Virus record (IMG/VR): IMGVR_UViG_3300023184_000385 | Location: 1 to 30,154 of that record | Direction: 5' to 3' (one strand) | Origin: a virus | Length of the DNA stretch: 30,154 nt | Shown: positions 8,516 to 16,497 of the stretch, piece after piece | How the letters are laid out: each line of letters starts with the position of its first letter | Position numbering within the stretch: position 1 is the stretch's first letter | Translations under genes and position numbers: made by a program | The notes under the pieces: model-generated | Told to the model about the DNA's origin: nothing | What the model saw: only the letters and a program-made list of their open reading frames with translations | The model's database searches: none

Positions 8516-9304
8516 ATGGCTACAACAACTAAGGCTCTCTTTAGAGGGTCAATGCTTCTAGGTGCAAGCCCAGTTAGAGCATACGTTTCAAACGTTGCAA
8601 TTACAACAAACCTTGCAACTATCACAACAAATGCTGTACACGGATACGCTGTAGGAAACATAGTAACTATCACTGGCGCTCACGCATCTATTGATGGAAC
8701 CTATGTAATCTATACAGTGCCAACAACAACAACGTTTACTTTTGTTTCAACAACAGCAACTCTTTCATCTGCTGCTGTATCACCAGTTGGTATTGCTATT
8801 TCTAATACTGGCGCAACTGGTGGTGGTACTGTAACTAACCGTGTAATTCAAAACGGTATTACAACTATTACAACTGGTGCTGCTCACGGTCTTGCAATTC
8901 ACGATATGGTTGCCGTAACAATTGGTCTTTCATCAGTTGATACAGTTATGGCTCTTGTAATCGGCGTGCCTTCTACTACTACTTTTTCTTATGTGTCAGC
9001 AACAACAACACTAGCAACTGCATCAGTTACACAAGGAGCCTGGGTTAAAGTTCCTGTATTCTATACAGTACCTTCTGTAACAACTACTGTTGCAACTAAC
9101 ATAGTTGTTACTAACTTAAATACTACCGCTGTTACATTTTCTGTAGCATTAGGTGGAGTATCGCTTGCTAAAGATACAGCCTTGGCTGCTAATGCATCAG
9201 CATTTTTTGACCTTAAACAAGTATTAGACACAACTAAAACTATTAGCGGAGCAGCATCGTTACCTTTAGTAACGTTACACGCTAGCGGAGTGGAGATAGC
9301 ATAA
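8516..9304 (+). CDS. Tail/fibre-associated beta-repeat protein
   Basis: 262 residues. Two tandem modules each contain a hydrophobic HG-YAVGNIVTITGA or HG-LAIHDMVAVTIG type segment followed by TTTTFTFVS or STTTFSYVS. The C-terminal part is a separate beta-rich domain ending near FFDLKQVLDTTKTISG. The composition (Thr, Ala, Val) fits an extended virion adhesin. Ribosome site GGAAGG precedes the start; the stop overlaps the next start (ATAATGG). Likely part of the fibre complex. Confidence 0.65.
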   Translation: MATTTKALFRGSMLLGASPVRAYVSNVAITTNLATITTNAVHGYAVGNIVTITGAHASIDGTYVIYTVPTTTTFTFVSTTATLSSAAVSPVGIAISNTGATGGGTVTNRVIQNGITTITTGAAHGLAIHDMVAVTIGLSSVDTVMALVIGVPSTTTFSYVSATTTLATASVTQGAWVKVPVFYTVPSVTTTVATNIVVTNLNTTAVTFSVALGGVSLAKDTALAANASAFFDLKQVLDTTKTISGAASLPLVTLHASGVEIA

Positions 9305-10230
9305 TGGCAAGTACAGTATTTCCTGTAGCAAGTAGCGGTATGACAACAACACGTTTTCCAGCAACCAATTTTACACCATTTAATATTCCTGCTGGATTAA
9401 CTTTACAAAGTACAGTAACAACTACAACCGCATTTTCTGCTGGTTCATTACCTGCTCAAGTATGGGTAGTTATGATGGGTGGTGGTGGTAGTGGTGCTGG
9501 ATGGGGTACTAGTTCTCCCGCTGGTGCTGGTGGTGGTGCTTGCATCGGCTGGGTAGATGTTCCTTCTGCTGGACTTACTGCAACTATTGGTGCTGGTGGT
9601 GCTGCACAATCTAGCAATACTGGCAGCGGTAATGTTGGCGGTAATACTACTTTTGGAAATTTTATTGCTTATGGCGGCGGCGGTGCAAGTTTTGGTGGAT
9701 TGTTTTCCCAAAAAACTTTAATTCCTCGTGGAGATGGAGCAGGATACGGTGGCTGCACTAACTCTAATCACGAAACTATAAACACATTTCATTCAGGACC
9801 TAAAGGTTCTCCATTTTTAGATGGAATAAACTTTGCTTCGCCACCAACATCAGGCACTGGTTTTTTTGGCAATTTAAATAATCTTGCTTACATTAACTGG
9901 AACGGTGGCGGCAGAGGTGGCGAAGGCGCTGGAATGATGGGTGGCTCACTTGGTAGTGTTGGCGGTGCTGGATTATCTGGCGGTGGTGGTGGTAATGGCG
10001 GTGATGGCGGTGTTTCATCTCGTAACGCTGGATTAACAACATCGTTTGCTGGGGGCGTAGCGTCTGGGAACTATGGCGGTGGCGGTGCTGGTCTTTTGGC
10101 AGCAGGCGGTGCTGGCAGTTCACTTCTTGGTGGTACAGGTGGTTCTGGTGGCGGCGGCGGTGGTTGTTCTGGAACAGTGTCAAGTACTAGCGGAGCGGGT
10201 GGTAACGGATGCGTATTAATTTATTACTAG
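9304..10230 (+). CDS. Glycine-rich tail adhesin
   Basis: 308 residues with many Gly-rich runs, e.g. VWVVMMGGGGSGAG near residue 56 and GGGGGNGGDGG later, ending GGNGCVLIYY. This matches the glycine-rich domain found at the tips of phage fibres, where polyglycine helices carry receptor-binding loops. The long non-Gly inserts in the middle may be specificity loops. Overlaps the upstream gene by one base and is followed by a small accessory gene, suggesting a receptor-binding cassette. Confidence 0.75.
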   Translation: MASTVFPVASSGMTTTRFPATNFTPFNIPAGLTLQSTVTTTTAFSAGSLPAQVWVVMMGGGGSGAGWGTSSPAGAGGGACIGWVDVPSAGLTATIGAGGAAQSSNTGSGNVGGNTTFGNFIAYGGGGASFGGLFSQKTLIPRGDGAGYGGCTNSNHETINTFHSGPKGSPFLDGINFASPPTSGTGFFGNLNNLAYINWNGGGRGGEGAGMMGGSLGSVGGAGLSGGGGGNGGDGGVSSRNAGLTTSFAGGVASGNYGGGGAGLLAAGGAGSSLLGGTGGSGGGGGGCSGTVSSTSGAGGNGCVLIYY

Positions 10231-10240
10231 GAGATAACTA

Positions 10241-10426
10241 ATGGCTAATTTTGCAATTCTTGATGCACGAAATATAGTTACAGAAATTATTGTTGCTGAT
10301 TCACTAGAAGTAGCACAACAAATAATTGGAGCAAACTGTGTTGAACTTTTACCAGAAGCAAGTTTAGGAGATACTTGGGATGGTAAACAATTTATTAAAG
10401 TGGAGGTAGAAAATGCCGCAGTATAA
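10241..10426 (+). CDS. Small fibre-associated protein (61 aa)
   Basis: MANFAILDARNIVTEIIVAD with a C-terminal GDTWDGKQF motif resembles small proteins often found after tail-fibre genes, some annotated as fibre assembly or C-terminal fibre proteins. Ribosome site GGAGATAACTA precedes ATG 10241. The 3' end overlaps the next gene by 14 bases. Confidence 0.6.
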   Translation: MANFAILDARNIVTEIIVADSLEVAQQIIGANCVELLPEASLGDTWDGKQFIKVEVENAAV

Positions 10427-10544
10427 TTACAAATGCCCGTTGTGCGGGCATAACTATACAGAATATCGCACTGAAACTGACCCATTGTTTCATCCAAAAT
10501 GCAATGCTTGTGGTCAAACAGACTACGTAGAAGTAACAGAATAA
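10413..10544 (+). CDS. Zinc-ribbon mini-protein (43 aa)
   Basis: Two cysteine pairs, CPLCGH (8-13) and CNACGQ (30-35), form a typical zinc ribbon in YNYKCPLCGHNYTEYR. It starts within the previous gene after TGGAGGTAGAAA, a strong ribosome site. Partner unknown; a second zinc-ribbon protein of FmdB type occurs at 20238-20414. Confidence 0.65.
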   Translation: MPQYNYKCPLCGHNYTEYRTETDPLFHPKCNACGQTDYVEVTE

Positions 10545-10586
10545 CAATTACACCTGACCATGTGTTAAAACTGGTCAACTATTATT

Positions 10587-10670
10587 ATGGATACAATACT
10601 AACTGACATCTTCCCGCTTGCGCGGGATATAGATGATGCAATAGATGAAACAGAAGAACAAATATACTAA
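10587..10670 (+). CDS. Possible 27-aa acidic peptide
   Basis: An open frame encodes MDTILTDIFPLARDIDDAID plus an acidic tail and ends 9 bases before the next gene. No clear ribosome site precedes the ATG, so the call is weak. The same gap holds an inverted repeat, GACCA (10555-10559) with TGGTC. Confidence 0.3.
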   Translation: MDTILTDIFPLARDIDDAIDETEEQIY

Positions 10671-10679
10671 GGAGCATAC

Positions 10680-12686
10680 GTGGCTAGAGATATAACCGAA
10701 GGTCGTGGAGATAGTTCTGGCTATGGTCGCTCGATTGCTGTCGATGTAGGCATAATTTCTTCCACTTCATTGTGGCAAAATAACAATATTGCATATGATG
10801 TAGCAGTCGGAGGCATGCCTTTCATCTTTGCAATCAACGATGCTCGTCCTTATATCCGTCAGACTGCACCTTTTAAGAAAGACCAATTTGATAATGCCGC
10901 CGAACCAGGAGAGCAATCTCTATCTGGTTGGTGGATTCGCTCTCAAGCATCGTTTCATTCTGGTTCTGGAATTTCATTTTACGACCCAGCAACTACTGAT
11001 GAAAATGGCCACTATCGCTTTCGCGAAAGCAAAGGTGTTAATGTATGGACCAAGGGACAAGTTACCTTATTAAAAGATGTAACCTCTGGGCATGTAACAA
11101 CTGGAGGAATAGCATCTAATGGAACATCACAACAGCATATGCGTTCAATTAAATGGAGCACATTTACTGGTGCATTGTTGCATGATGGGTATGATGTAGA
11201 TAAAATTAAAGTAACCGACCCAAGCAATCCAGTGCATTTTATTGATTACAATGCTGTAGTTGACTTTCCAGTTTATGCTATTTGTGATGATGGAACTACT
11301 GCATTCTGGATTACAAATAAAACTGCTACTGGTAGAATGACTATGTACAAAAAAGCACTTACTGGTGACTATCTTACTGCTGATACACAAATGTGGACAC
11401 ATGCATCTGATGTTGCAAGTACTGCTGTTATGGAGTACGTTAAAGAACGTATTATTGCTTGTATAAATAATTCTGTTTATGAGTATTCTGCTTCATCAAC
11501 TGCAGTTGGTACTCCAGTATATACACACCCTAATACTTCTTATGTATATACAAGTATAACAGCATCTGGTCCTGCTATCTATATCGCTGGCTATAATGGT
11601 AGCCAATCAACTATTCAAAAGTTTACTCTTAATACATCAGGTGCAATGCCAACGCTTACGTCAGCAATTACTGCAGCAGAGATGCCAGTTGGCGAAATTA
11701 TTCACAAGATTTCTTATTACCTTGGTTACATGATGATTGGCACCAATAAGGGCGTACGCGCTGCTTCGATATCAGACCAAGATGGTTCAATTAACTACGG
11801 TCCATTAATTGTACAGACGACTCAACCTTGCTATGACTTTGCAGCACGTGACCATTATATATGGTGCGCCACATCTGTTGATGGAGAGCCTGGTCTTATC
11901 CGCATTGACTTGAGTAACGAATTAGAAACACTTCGTTTTGCTTGGGCAAATGATATCTATTATTCTGGCATAACTGGACATGTAACTACTACTTGTTGTT
12001 TTGCTGGTAATACAGACCCAACAGTTACCGACCAAATGATGTTTGCCACTGCTTATAATTCAGGCAATGGTGCTGTCTACGTTGAAGAATCTTCCACGCT
12101 TGCAGCCACTGGCTACCTAACTACTGGCAATATACGTTATGGCACATTAGAACCTAAGAATTTCAAACGTCTTCTTGGACGCGGAGACTTTACATATGGC
12201 TCTATGGCATTAGAAACAGTCGATAAAAGTGGAACCACCTATGAACATATTACATATAATTCAGTAGTACCATCGGTTGAAGTAACAACCTCTAACCCTA
12301 ATACTGCTCAAGAATATGTAGCATATAAATTTACTCTTGCCAGAGATGCAACTACTACAAGTTCAGGGCCAATTTTCAAAGGTTATCAGGCGAAAGCAAC
12401 TATTGCAACTCCGCGTCAACGCATTGTACGTTTTCCTGTTTATTGTTTTGATATTGAAACAGATAGATTTAACATCGTTCTTGGATATGAGGGACGGGCA
12501 TGGGATAGAATCCAAATGCTTGAAGAGATTGAGCAAAATGGAGATGTCGTCGCTTGGCAAGATTTAGCAACAGGCGAACTTAGACAAGCAATTATCGAGC
12601 AAGTTACATTCACAAGAATGACTCCACCAGACAAGCGCTTCAATGGCTTTGGTGGCGTACTAGAGATAACGGTTAGGACCGTATAA
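10680..12686 (+). CDS. Large tail protein (minor tail / tail hub candidate)
   Basis: 668 residues, started by GTG after AAGGAGCATAC. The N-terminal third includes FRESKGVNVWTKGQVTLL near residue 120. The central region has repeated beta-strand segments with Asp/Gly turns resembling a beta-propeller (for example DDGTTAFWITN, ATSVDGEPGLIRID). The C-terminal domain includes FNIVLGYEGRAWDRIQMLEE. This arrangement resembles actinophage minor tail proteins. Its place between fibres and lysis genes supports a tail role; the exact function is not established. Confidence 0.65.
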   Translation: MARDITEGRGDSSGYGRSIAVDVGIISSTSLWQNNNIAYDVAVGGMPFIFAINDARPYIRQTAPFKKDQFDNAAEPGEQSLSGWWIRSQASFHSGSGISFYDPATTDENGHYRFRESKGVNVWTKGQVTLLKDVTSGHVTTGGIASNGTSQQHMRSIKWSTFTGALLHDGYDVDKIKVTDPSNPVHFIDYNAVVDFPVYAICDDGTTAFWITNKTATGRMTMYKKALTGDYLTADTQMWTHASDVASTAVMEYVKERIIACINNSVYEYSASSTAVGTPVYTHPNTSYVYTSITASGPAIYIAGYNGSQSTIQKFTLNTSGAMPTLTSAITAAEMPVGEIIHKISYYLGYMMIGTNKGVRAASISDQDGSINYGPLIVQTTQPCYDFAARDHYIWCATSVDGEPGLIRIDLSNELETLRFAWANDIYYSGITGHVTTTCCFAGNTDPTVTDQMMFATAYNSGNGAVYVEESSTLAATGYLTTGNIRYGTLEPKNFKRLLGRGDFTYGSMALETVDKSGTTYEHITYNSVVPSVEVTTSNPNTAQEYVAYKFTLARDATTTSSGPIFKGYQAKATIATPRQRIVRFPVYCFDIETDRFNIVLGYEGRAWDRIQMLEEIEQNGDVVAWQDLATGELRQAIIEQVTFTRMTPPDKRFNGFGGVLEITVRTV

Positions 12687-12687
12687 A

Positions 12688-12891
12688 ATGAATGCAGTTG
12701 ACTATACCACAATATCAGTAGCAATCATCGCCATAATTACAGCATTTGCTGGAGGCGTAAAGTGGCTGGTTAAACATTTCTTATTTGAACTCAAGCCCAA
12801 TGGTGGTTCAAGTCTCAAAGACTCAGTGATTAGACTAGAAGAAAAAGTAGAAATCCTATATCAAATGATGCTCCAAAGGGGGAAAGATTGA
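12688..12891 (+). CDS. Small membrane protein, lysis-associated candidate
   Basis: 67 residues with one membrane segment at about 8-27 (TISVAIIAIITAFAGGVKWL) and a C-terminal helix with heptad-like character (VIRLEEKVEILYQMM). It is next to the endolysin and one base before its start, so it could be a holin, a holin partner or a spanin-like protein. Confidence 0.55.
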   Translation: MNAVDYTTISVAIIAIITAFAGGVKWLVKHFLFELKPNGGSSLKDSVIRLEEKVEILYQMMLQRGKD

Positions 12892-13341
12892 ATGATAACT
12901 GTTGCCAAGAAAGCCACACCAGCGGCGATTGCTGTACTACGACAAGCCACAGCACTACGGCCCAAGCGCAAGAAAGCCTCGGATGGCCTATTGCCTTCTC
13001 TCGCGCATCAGAAACAGAATCCTTCCTCAGACCACAACACAGGTTTTGCGGTAGATGTAACTCATGACCCAGATTTTGGTATCAATGGGCATGAAGTATA
13101 TGAGCATCTCAAGTCTGATAAGCGCGTCAAGTATTTAATTTTTATGGGCAAGATATGGACACCTGAAAAGGGAGACCATCCATACGATGGCCCAAACCAG
13201 CACAACCATCACTGCCATATCTCAATCAAGGAAACTTGCGGAGATGACACTTCTCCTTGGTTCCCTTGGTTGGGTTCCCCAACAACTATCAACAAGGTTA
13301 AGGCAGCAGTTAAGCCTCTACCCAAGAAGGAGACAAAATGA
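12892..13341 (+). CDS. Endolysin, M15/VanY-type peptidase
   Basis: 149 residues. The M15 zinc-binding pattern is visible: SDHNTGFAVD (46-55, with H48 and D55) and HHCH (106-109, H107 and H109). Family members cut peptidoglycan peptide cross-bridges or stem peptides between L- and D-residues. No signal peptide or cell-wall-binding domain is seen, so export would need a holin; the neighbours at 12688 and 13338 are candidates. The 3' end overlaps the next gene by four bases. This is the lysis enzyme of the cassette. Confidence 0.85.
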   Translation: MITVAKKATPAAIAVLRQATALRPKRKKASDGLLPSLAHQKQNPSSDHNTGFAVDVTHDPDFGINGHEVYEHLKSDKRVKYLIFMGKIWTPEKGDHPYDGPNQHNHHCHISIKETCGDDTSPWFPWLGSPTTINKVKAAVKPLPKKETK

Positions 13342-13532
13342 ATAAAGATAAAGTCTTAGCAGTAGTCACAACTTACGCACGCGCAGCCGTTCCTACAGTA
13401 CTAGCCATGTACATGTCTGGTGTCTCGGACCCTAAAGTCCTAGCCTATGCTTTTGTAACATCTTTCATAGCCCCAATCTGGAAAGCATTAGACCCTAAGG
13501 CTCCAGACTTTGGCAAGGGAAGTACTAAATAA
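13338..13532 (+). CDS. Holin candidate
   Basis: 64 residues with one clear and one possible hydrophobic segment (about 6-27 and 33-50) and a short charged C-terminus (LDPKAPDFGKGSTK). Small size, membrane segments, ATGA overlap with the endolysin and position before a terminator fit a holin. Topology and activity are not shown by sequence alone. Confidence 0.6.
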   Translation: MNKDKVLAVVTTYARAAVPTVLAMYMSGVSDPKVLAYAFVTSFIAPIWKALDPKAPDFGKGSTK

Positions 13533-13572
13533 TATCCCTTAGAAGCCCTAGAAGGCCCTTTTAAGACAAGAA

Positions 13573-13614
13573 ACCCCCTTACCTTAGTAGAAATACTAGG
13601 GCGAGGGGGTCTTT
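13573..13614. terminator. Strong bidirectional terminator
   Basis: ACCCCCT (13573-13579) pairs with AGGGGGT (13604-13610). An inner stem CCTTAGTA pairs with TACTAGGG through one G.T wobble, closed by a GAAA loop (13590-13593). CTTTT follows on the plus strand. It lies between convergent genes (13338-13532 plus, 13628-13780 minus), so it probably ends both transcripts. Confidence 0.85.
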
Positions 13615-13627
13615 TGTCATTTAATCG

Positions 13628-13780
13628 TTAATCTTCAAACTCTTCCTCGAGTTCTTCGAAGAACCTTTCGTACTGTTTACCAAGAATACGAGCCGTGATA
13701 TCATAGTAGATTGCTTCTAGTAGGTAAAATACCGTAATGCCAACAAATGAACTTAACGCCACTTCGAAAAAATTTGACAT
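13628..13780 (-). CDS. Small membrane protein with acidic tail (50 aa)
   Basis: Starts MSNFFEVALSSFVGITVFYL (hydrophobic segment about 5-25) and ends with an acidic stretch near FFEELEEEFED. ATG 13780 is preceded on the minus strand by AAGGAGTACT, an excellent ribosome site, and by a consensus promoter at 13855-13883. An immediate-early inner-membrane protein would fit (for example superinfection exclusion), but this is only inference. Confidence 0.65.
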   Translation of the reverse strand: MSNFFEVALSSFVGITVFYLLEAIYYDITARILGKQYERFFEELEEEFED

Positions 13781-13794
13781 AGTACTCCTTAGAT

Positions 13795-13835
13795 ATGTAT
13801 AATATATATTATTACATAAGGCCGAAGGCCGTTAT
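13795..13835. promoter_or_regulatory. AT-rich near-palindrome and GGCC hairpin in leader
   Basis: A near-palindromic 23-bp AT-rich tract (13795-13817, ATGTA...TACAT ends) is followed by the hairpin GGCC-gaa-GGCC with flanking ATAA/TTAT (13816-13835). Both lie in the untranslated leader of the minus-strand gene. They may be operators or mRNA stability elements. Confidence 0.4.
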
Positions 13836-13854
13836 ATAATTACTTACATAACTA

Positions 13855-13883
13855 AGTATACACACCAAATCTTGGTATGTCAA
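13855..13883 (-). promoter_or_regulatory. Consensus sigma70 promoter (minus)
   Basis: On the minus strand TTGACA (13878-13883), a 17-base spacer and TATACT (13855-13860). It points to the 50-aa membrane protein at 13628-13780. The spacer contains ACCAA-atc-TTGGT (13864-13876), a small inverted repeat that could be an operator. Confidence 0.8.
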
Positions 13884-13897
13884 ATATTATTAAACAA

Positions 13898-13927
13898 TTG
13901 ACAATCAACTAACTGTATGACTATAAT
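13898..13927 (+). promoter_or_regulatory. Perfect consensus promoter, probable leaderless start
   Basis: TTGACA (13898-13903), 18-base spacer, TATAAT (13922-13927). The start codon of the next gene lies only 6 bases after the -10 box, so transcription should begin at or next to the A of ATG, giving a leaderless mRNA. This drives the rightward replication operon. Confidence 0.85.
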
Positions 13928-13933
13928 TGAGTT

Positions 13934-14125
13934 ATGTCAATTCAACTAGAAGAATATACACTACCAGAGCATATATCTTACTCTGCGTTCACAACTTACC
14001 TAACATGTGGCTACCAGTACTATCTAGGTAGACTACTCAACAAGCAGGAAGAACCGTCAGTATGGTCTGTCGGAGGAACTGCGTTCCACCTAGCGTGTGA
14101 AAACTACGACAAGGGGACACTATGA
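13934..14125 (+). CDS. RecB/Cas4-like nuclease, N-terminal part
   Basis: 63 residues with the first conserved parts of a Cas4/AddB-type PD-(D/E)XK nuclease: SYSAFTTYLTCGYQYYLGRL, with C25 as the single upstream Fe-S cysteine, and GGTAFHLACE with H52. The protein then stops, and the rest of the nuclease is in a second frame starting at 14122. The mRNA is probably leaderless. Either the enzyme has two subunits, or there is a frameshift. Confidence 0.75.
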   Translation: MSIQLEEYTLPEHISYSAFTTYLTCGYQYYLGRLLNKQEEPSVWSVGGTAFHLACENYDKGTL

Positions 14126-14742
14126 TGCAAGACCCAGCAGTACAACTATGGCAAGAAGCATGGGATGACTCCAAGGGTGATATCGACTTATCCACAGCAC
14201 GTGTGGGCGGTCGGGCAACTAAGGCTAATCCTAACAAAGAAGACCAGAACTTTTGGCAAGCCAAGGGCCCAGAGTGGGTTCAAGCCTATATTGCATGGCG
14301 TGAACATAATAACAACTGGAAGATTTGGGTAGCACCAGATGGCAATCCAGGAATTGAACTAGCCCTAACACCAGTTGTCAGTGGCGTACCAGTTAAGATG
14401 ATTATCGACCGTGTCTTTGAAGTCAATGGGGAACTTGTCATTGTCGATTTAAAAACATCTCAGAACACACCAACCAGCAGTCTACAGTTGGGATTCTACA
14501 AACTTGGACTTGAACAAACGTTCGGCGTTGAGGTAAAGTGGGGAACTTACTACATGTCTCGAGGTAACAATATCTCAGAGATGGTAGACCTATCAGAGTA
14601 CACTTACGACAAGATGCAGTACCTTATAGAAACATTTGACAAAGCAAGACAATCGGGTGTATTCTTGCCCAACACAAACAATTGCCAGTACATGTGTGGA
14701 CTCACACAGTATTGTCAGTTCTCTACGAAGAAGGATAAATAA
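14122..14742 (+). CDS. RecB/Cas4-like nuclease, C-terminal part
   Basis: 206 residues. Catalytic residues are visible: D96 in MIIDRV, D109 and K111 in VIVDLKTS, then a Q-x3-Y helix (Q122, Y126). Three cysteines near the end (C188, C192, C198, spacing C-x3-C-x5-C) fit the downstream part of a 4Fe-4S cluster whose fourth ligand would be C25 of the upstream ORF. Start overlaps the upstream stop as ATGA, indicating coupled translation. Family members are DNA exonucleases used in recombination or end processing. Confidence 0.8.
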   Translation: MMQDPAVQLWQEAWDDSKGDIDLSTARVGGRATKANPNKEDQNFWQAKGPEWVQAYIAWREHNNNWKIWVAPDGNPGIELALTPVVSGVPVKMIIDRVFEVNGELVIVDLKTSQNTPTSSLQLGFYKLGLEQTFGVEVKWGTYYMSRGNNISEMVDLSEYTYDKMQYLIETFDKARQSGVFLPNTNNCQYMCGLTQYCQFSTKKDK

Positions 14743-15156
14743 ATGGCCGAAGACTGGAAGTTACAAGTATCGTATAAAACTTCGACTGGTGACATGATTA
14801 ACGTTCGTGCGCAAACAGCGGATGAACTTAGTGTATTGCTCGAAGGTGTTGGCGACTATGCTACACAGATTGCTGCAACACAGCGTTTGCTTTCGGGGGT
14901 AAGCACGGTAGCCCCTTTATCAATATCGAGTTCCACAGAAAACATAACGCAATCCACTTACTCCGCTCCTACGCAGGGTCAGGCTCCGTTCGCTACGGCA
15001 GCACCAATGACCCAACCAACCTCGCAGTCGGGGCCAGTATGCGTACACGGGGCACGCAAGCACAAGTCGGGAATATCAAGCAAGACGGGAAACCCATACT
15101 CGATGTGGGTATGTCCAATGCCTCAGGGCGCGGACCAATGCAAGCCAGTCAACTAA
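14743..15156 (+). CDS. Unknown replication-region protein with C-terminal Zn motif
   Basis: 137 residues. An N-terminal beta/alpha segment (WKLQVSYKTSTGDMINVRAQ) is followed by a disordered Ser/Thr/Pro/Gln-rich linker (about 55-95). The C-terminal module has CVHGARKHKSG, then KTGNPYSMWVCP and QC, giving one His and three Cys that can bind zinc. It lies between nuclease and helicase genes, so a single-stranded DNA-binding or loader role is possible but unproven. A second reading frame at the 3' end is discussed as a finding. Confidence 0.65.
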   Translation: MAEDWKLQVSYKTSTGDMINVRAQTADELSVLLEGVGDYATQIAATQRLLSGVSTVAPLSISSSTENITQSTYSAPTQGQAPFATAAPMTQPTSQSGPVCVHGARKHKSGISSKTGNPYSMWVCPMPQGADQCKPVN

Positions 15157-15200
15157 TACCAGAAGAATTTCCATTTTAAAGAACTAAGAAGGGGTGCTAA

Positions 15201-15983
15201 ATGAGAACTCTAGTGCGTTCAGTTGGTAGAGCCTCTATTGGCGGAGAACCCCTACCTAGTTCGTTTAAAGCATTCGAACAGAACAAGATTATCATACGAC
15301 GTTCAGAAGTTTCTATGTTTGCAGGTGCTCCAGGAGCGGGAAAATCTACTCTCGCTCTGGCGCTTGCTCTCAAGACCAATGTGCCAACGCTTTATATATC
15401 TGCGGATACTAATGCACACACAATGGCTATGCGTTTAGCATCCATGATTTCGGGGAAGAGTCAATCTGATGTTGAGCAGAAACTTAATACTGATGTTGGA
15501 TGGACGAAAGCAGTCCTCCAAAAAGGAAACCATATAGTCTGGTCGTTCGAATCATCACCAACCTTAGAAGATATCGATGAGGAAGTTCAAGCGTTTGAGG
15601 AGTTGTGGGGCTGTAGCCCATCTCTCATTGTCTTGGACAACCTCATGGATGTTGCCACCGATGGTGGCGAAGAGTTCGCATCTATGCGAGCAATCATGAA
15701 GGAGTTAAAGTATCTTGCTAGGGCAACTAATGCAGCGATTGTCGTACTACATCACACTTCGGAGGCAGTTCCTGGTAATCCTTGTCAGCCTCGAAGCGCA
15801 ATCCAAGGGAAAGTCTCGCAACTTCCTGCTCTCATATGTACACTTGGCACGGTTGGCACATCAATGGGCGTTGCGTCAGTCAAGAATCGCTATGGCAGAG
15901 CAGACGCGAATGGGAGTCTTATGACTTGGCTAGCATTTAATCCAGAATATATGTACATCGATGACATTCCTGAGAATGTATAA
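15201..15983 (+). CDS. DnaB/RecA-like replicative helicase ATPase
   Basis: 260 residues. Walker A GAPGAGKST (42-50), Walker B SLIVLDNL (141-148), and a segment IVVLHH (180-185) resembling the DnaB/RecA glutamine or sensor region. The length fits a single RecA-type core like the DnaB C-terminal domain or phage RepA, without the DnaB N-terminal domain. Ribosome site AAGGGGTGC. It probably unwinds DNA at the fork with the primase encoded downstream. The stop overlaps the next start by one base. Confidence 0.8.
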   Translation: MRTLVRSVGRASIGGEPLPSSFKAFEQNKIIIRRSEVSMFAGAPGAGKSTLALALALKTNVPTLYISADTNAHTMAMRLASMISGKSQSDVEQKLNTDVGWTKAVLQKGNHIVWSFESSPTLEDIDEEVQAFEELWGCSPSLIVLDNLMDVATDGGEEFASMRAIMKELKYLARATNAAIVVLHHTSEAVPGNPCQPRSAIQGKVSQLPALICTLGTVGTSMGVASVKNRYGRADANGSLMTWLAFNPEYMYIDDIPENV

Positions 15984-16129
15984 TGGAAAAGACATTAGCA
16001 ATACACCTTTTGGAACTGCGTGAAGAGATAGCCAAAGATATTGAACGTCATATGCCACATGGGAACATGTGTGATATTACAATGGTATATACACAAGCGG
16101 TGGCAATAGTACGCGGGAAGTATAAATGA
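15983..16129 (+). CDS. Small hypothetical protein (48 aa)
   Basis: Begins MEKTLAIHLLELREEIAKDI, amphipathic helix, followed by HMPHGNMCDIT. Starts by overlapping the helicase stop (TAATG) and overlaps the next gene as ATGA, so it belongs to the operon. No family recognised. Confidence 0.6.
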   Translation: MEKTLAIHLLELREEIAKDIERHMPHGNMCDITMVYTQAVAIVRGKYK

Positions 16130-16497
16130 CAACTAGAAAATCGCACAAGGCAAGAGGAGCAACATTTGAAACCGACACTAGGGAATTCTTTCGAGGACTT
16201 GGATATGATGCTGAACGACTTGCTAGAACAGGTGCAAAGGATGAAGGCGATGTTGTCGTTAGAGCGGACTTCTTGGGAGCAAACATTGGCATCATTGAAT
16301 GCAAAGCCCCAGGCGCAGGCAACGCTATTTCACTCAGCGGTTGGGCAAAAGAGGCTCAAGTTGAAGCAGCAAATTATTCAGAAGCAAGGGGGCTCGACCG
16401 TAACTCAGTCCTCGCTGCTGTACTTATCAAGGCTAGAGGAAAGTCCATAGCAGATTCCTATTTAGTATTAAGGTTGGGCGATGTATTTAGTGGATGA
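16126..16497 (+). CDS. Hjc-like Holliday-junction resolvase (PD-(D/E)XK)
   Basis: 123 residues. KARGATFETDTREFFR carries the N-terminal Glu (E15), RTGAKDEGDVVV carries the acidic D42, and IIECKAP carries E58 and K60, the classic E...D...E-x-K site of archaeal-type resolvases. Length is typical for Hjc. It probably resolves recombination or replication intermediates before packaging. Overlaps the next ORF by 17 bases. Confidence 0.75.
   Translation: MTTRKSHKARGATFETDTREFFRGLGYDAERLARTGAKDEGDVVVRADFLGANIGIIECKAPGAGNAISLSGWAKEAQVEAANYSEARGLDRNSVLAAVLIKARGKSIADSYLVLRLGDVFSG

Noticed and set aside
9448-10183. Minus-strand open frames opposite the glycine-rich gene
   Set aside because: Low-complexity His/Thr/Ser text produced by glycine codons read backwards; no start context.
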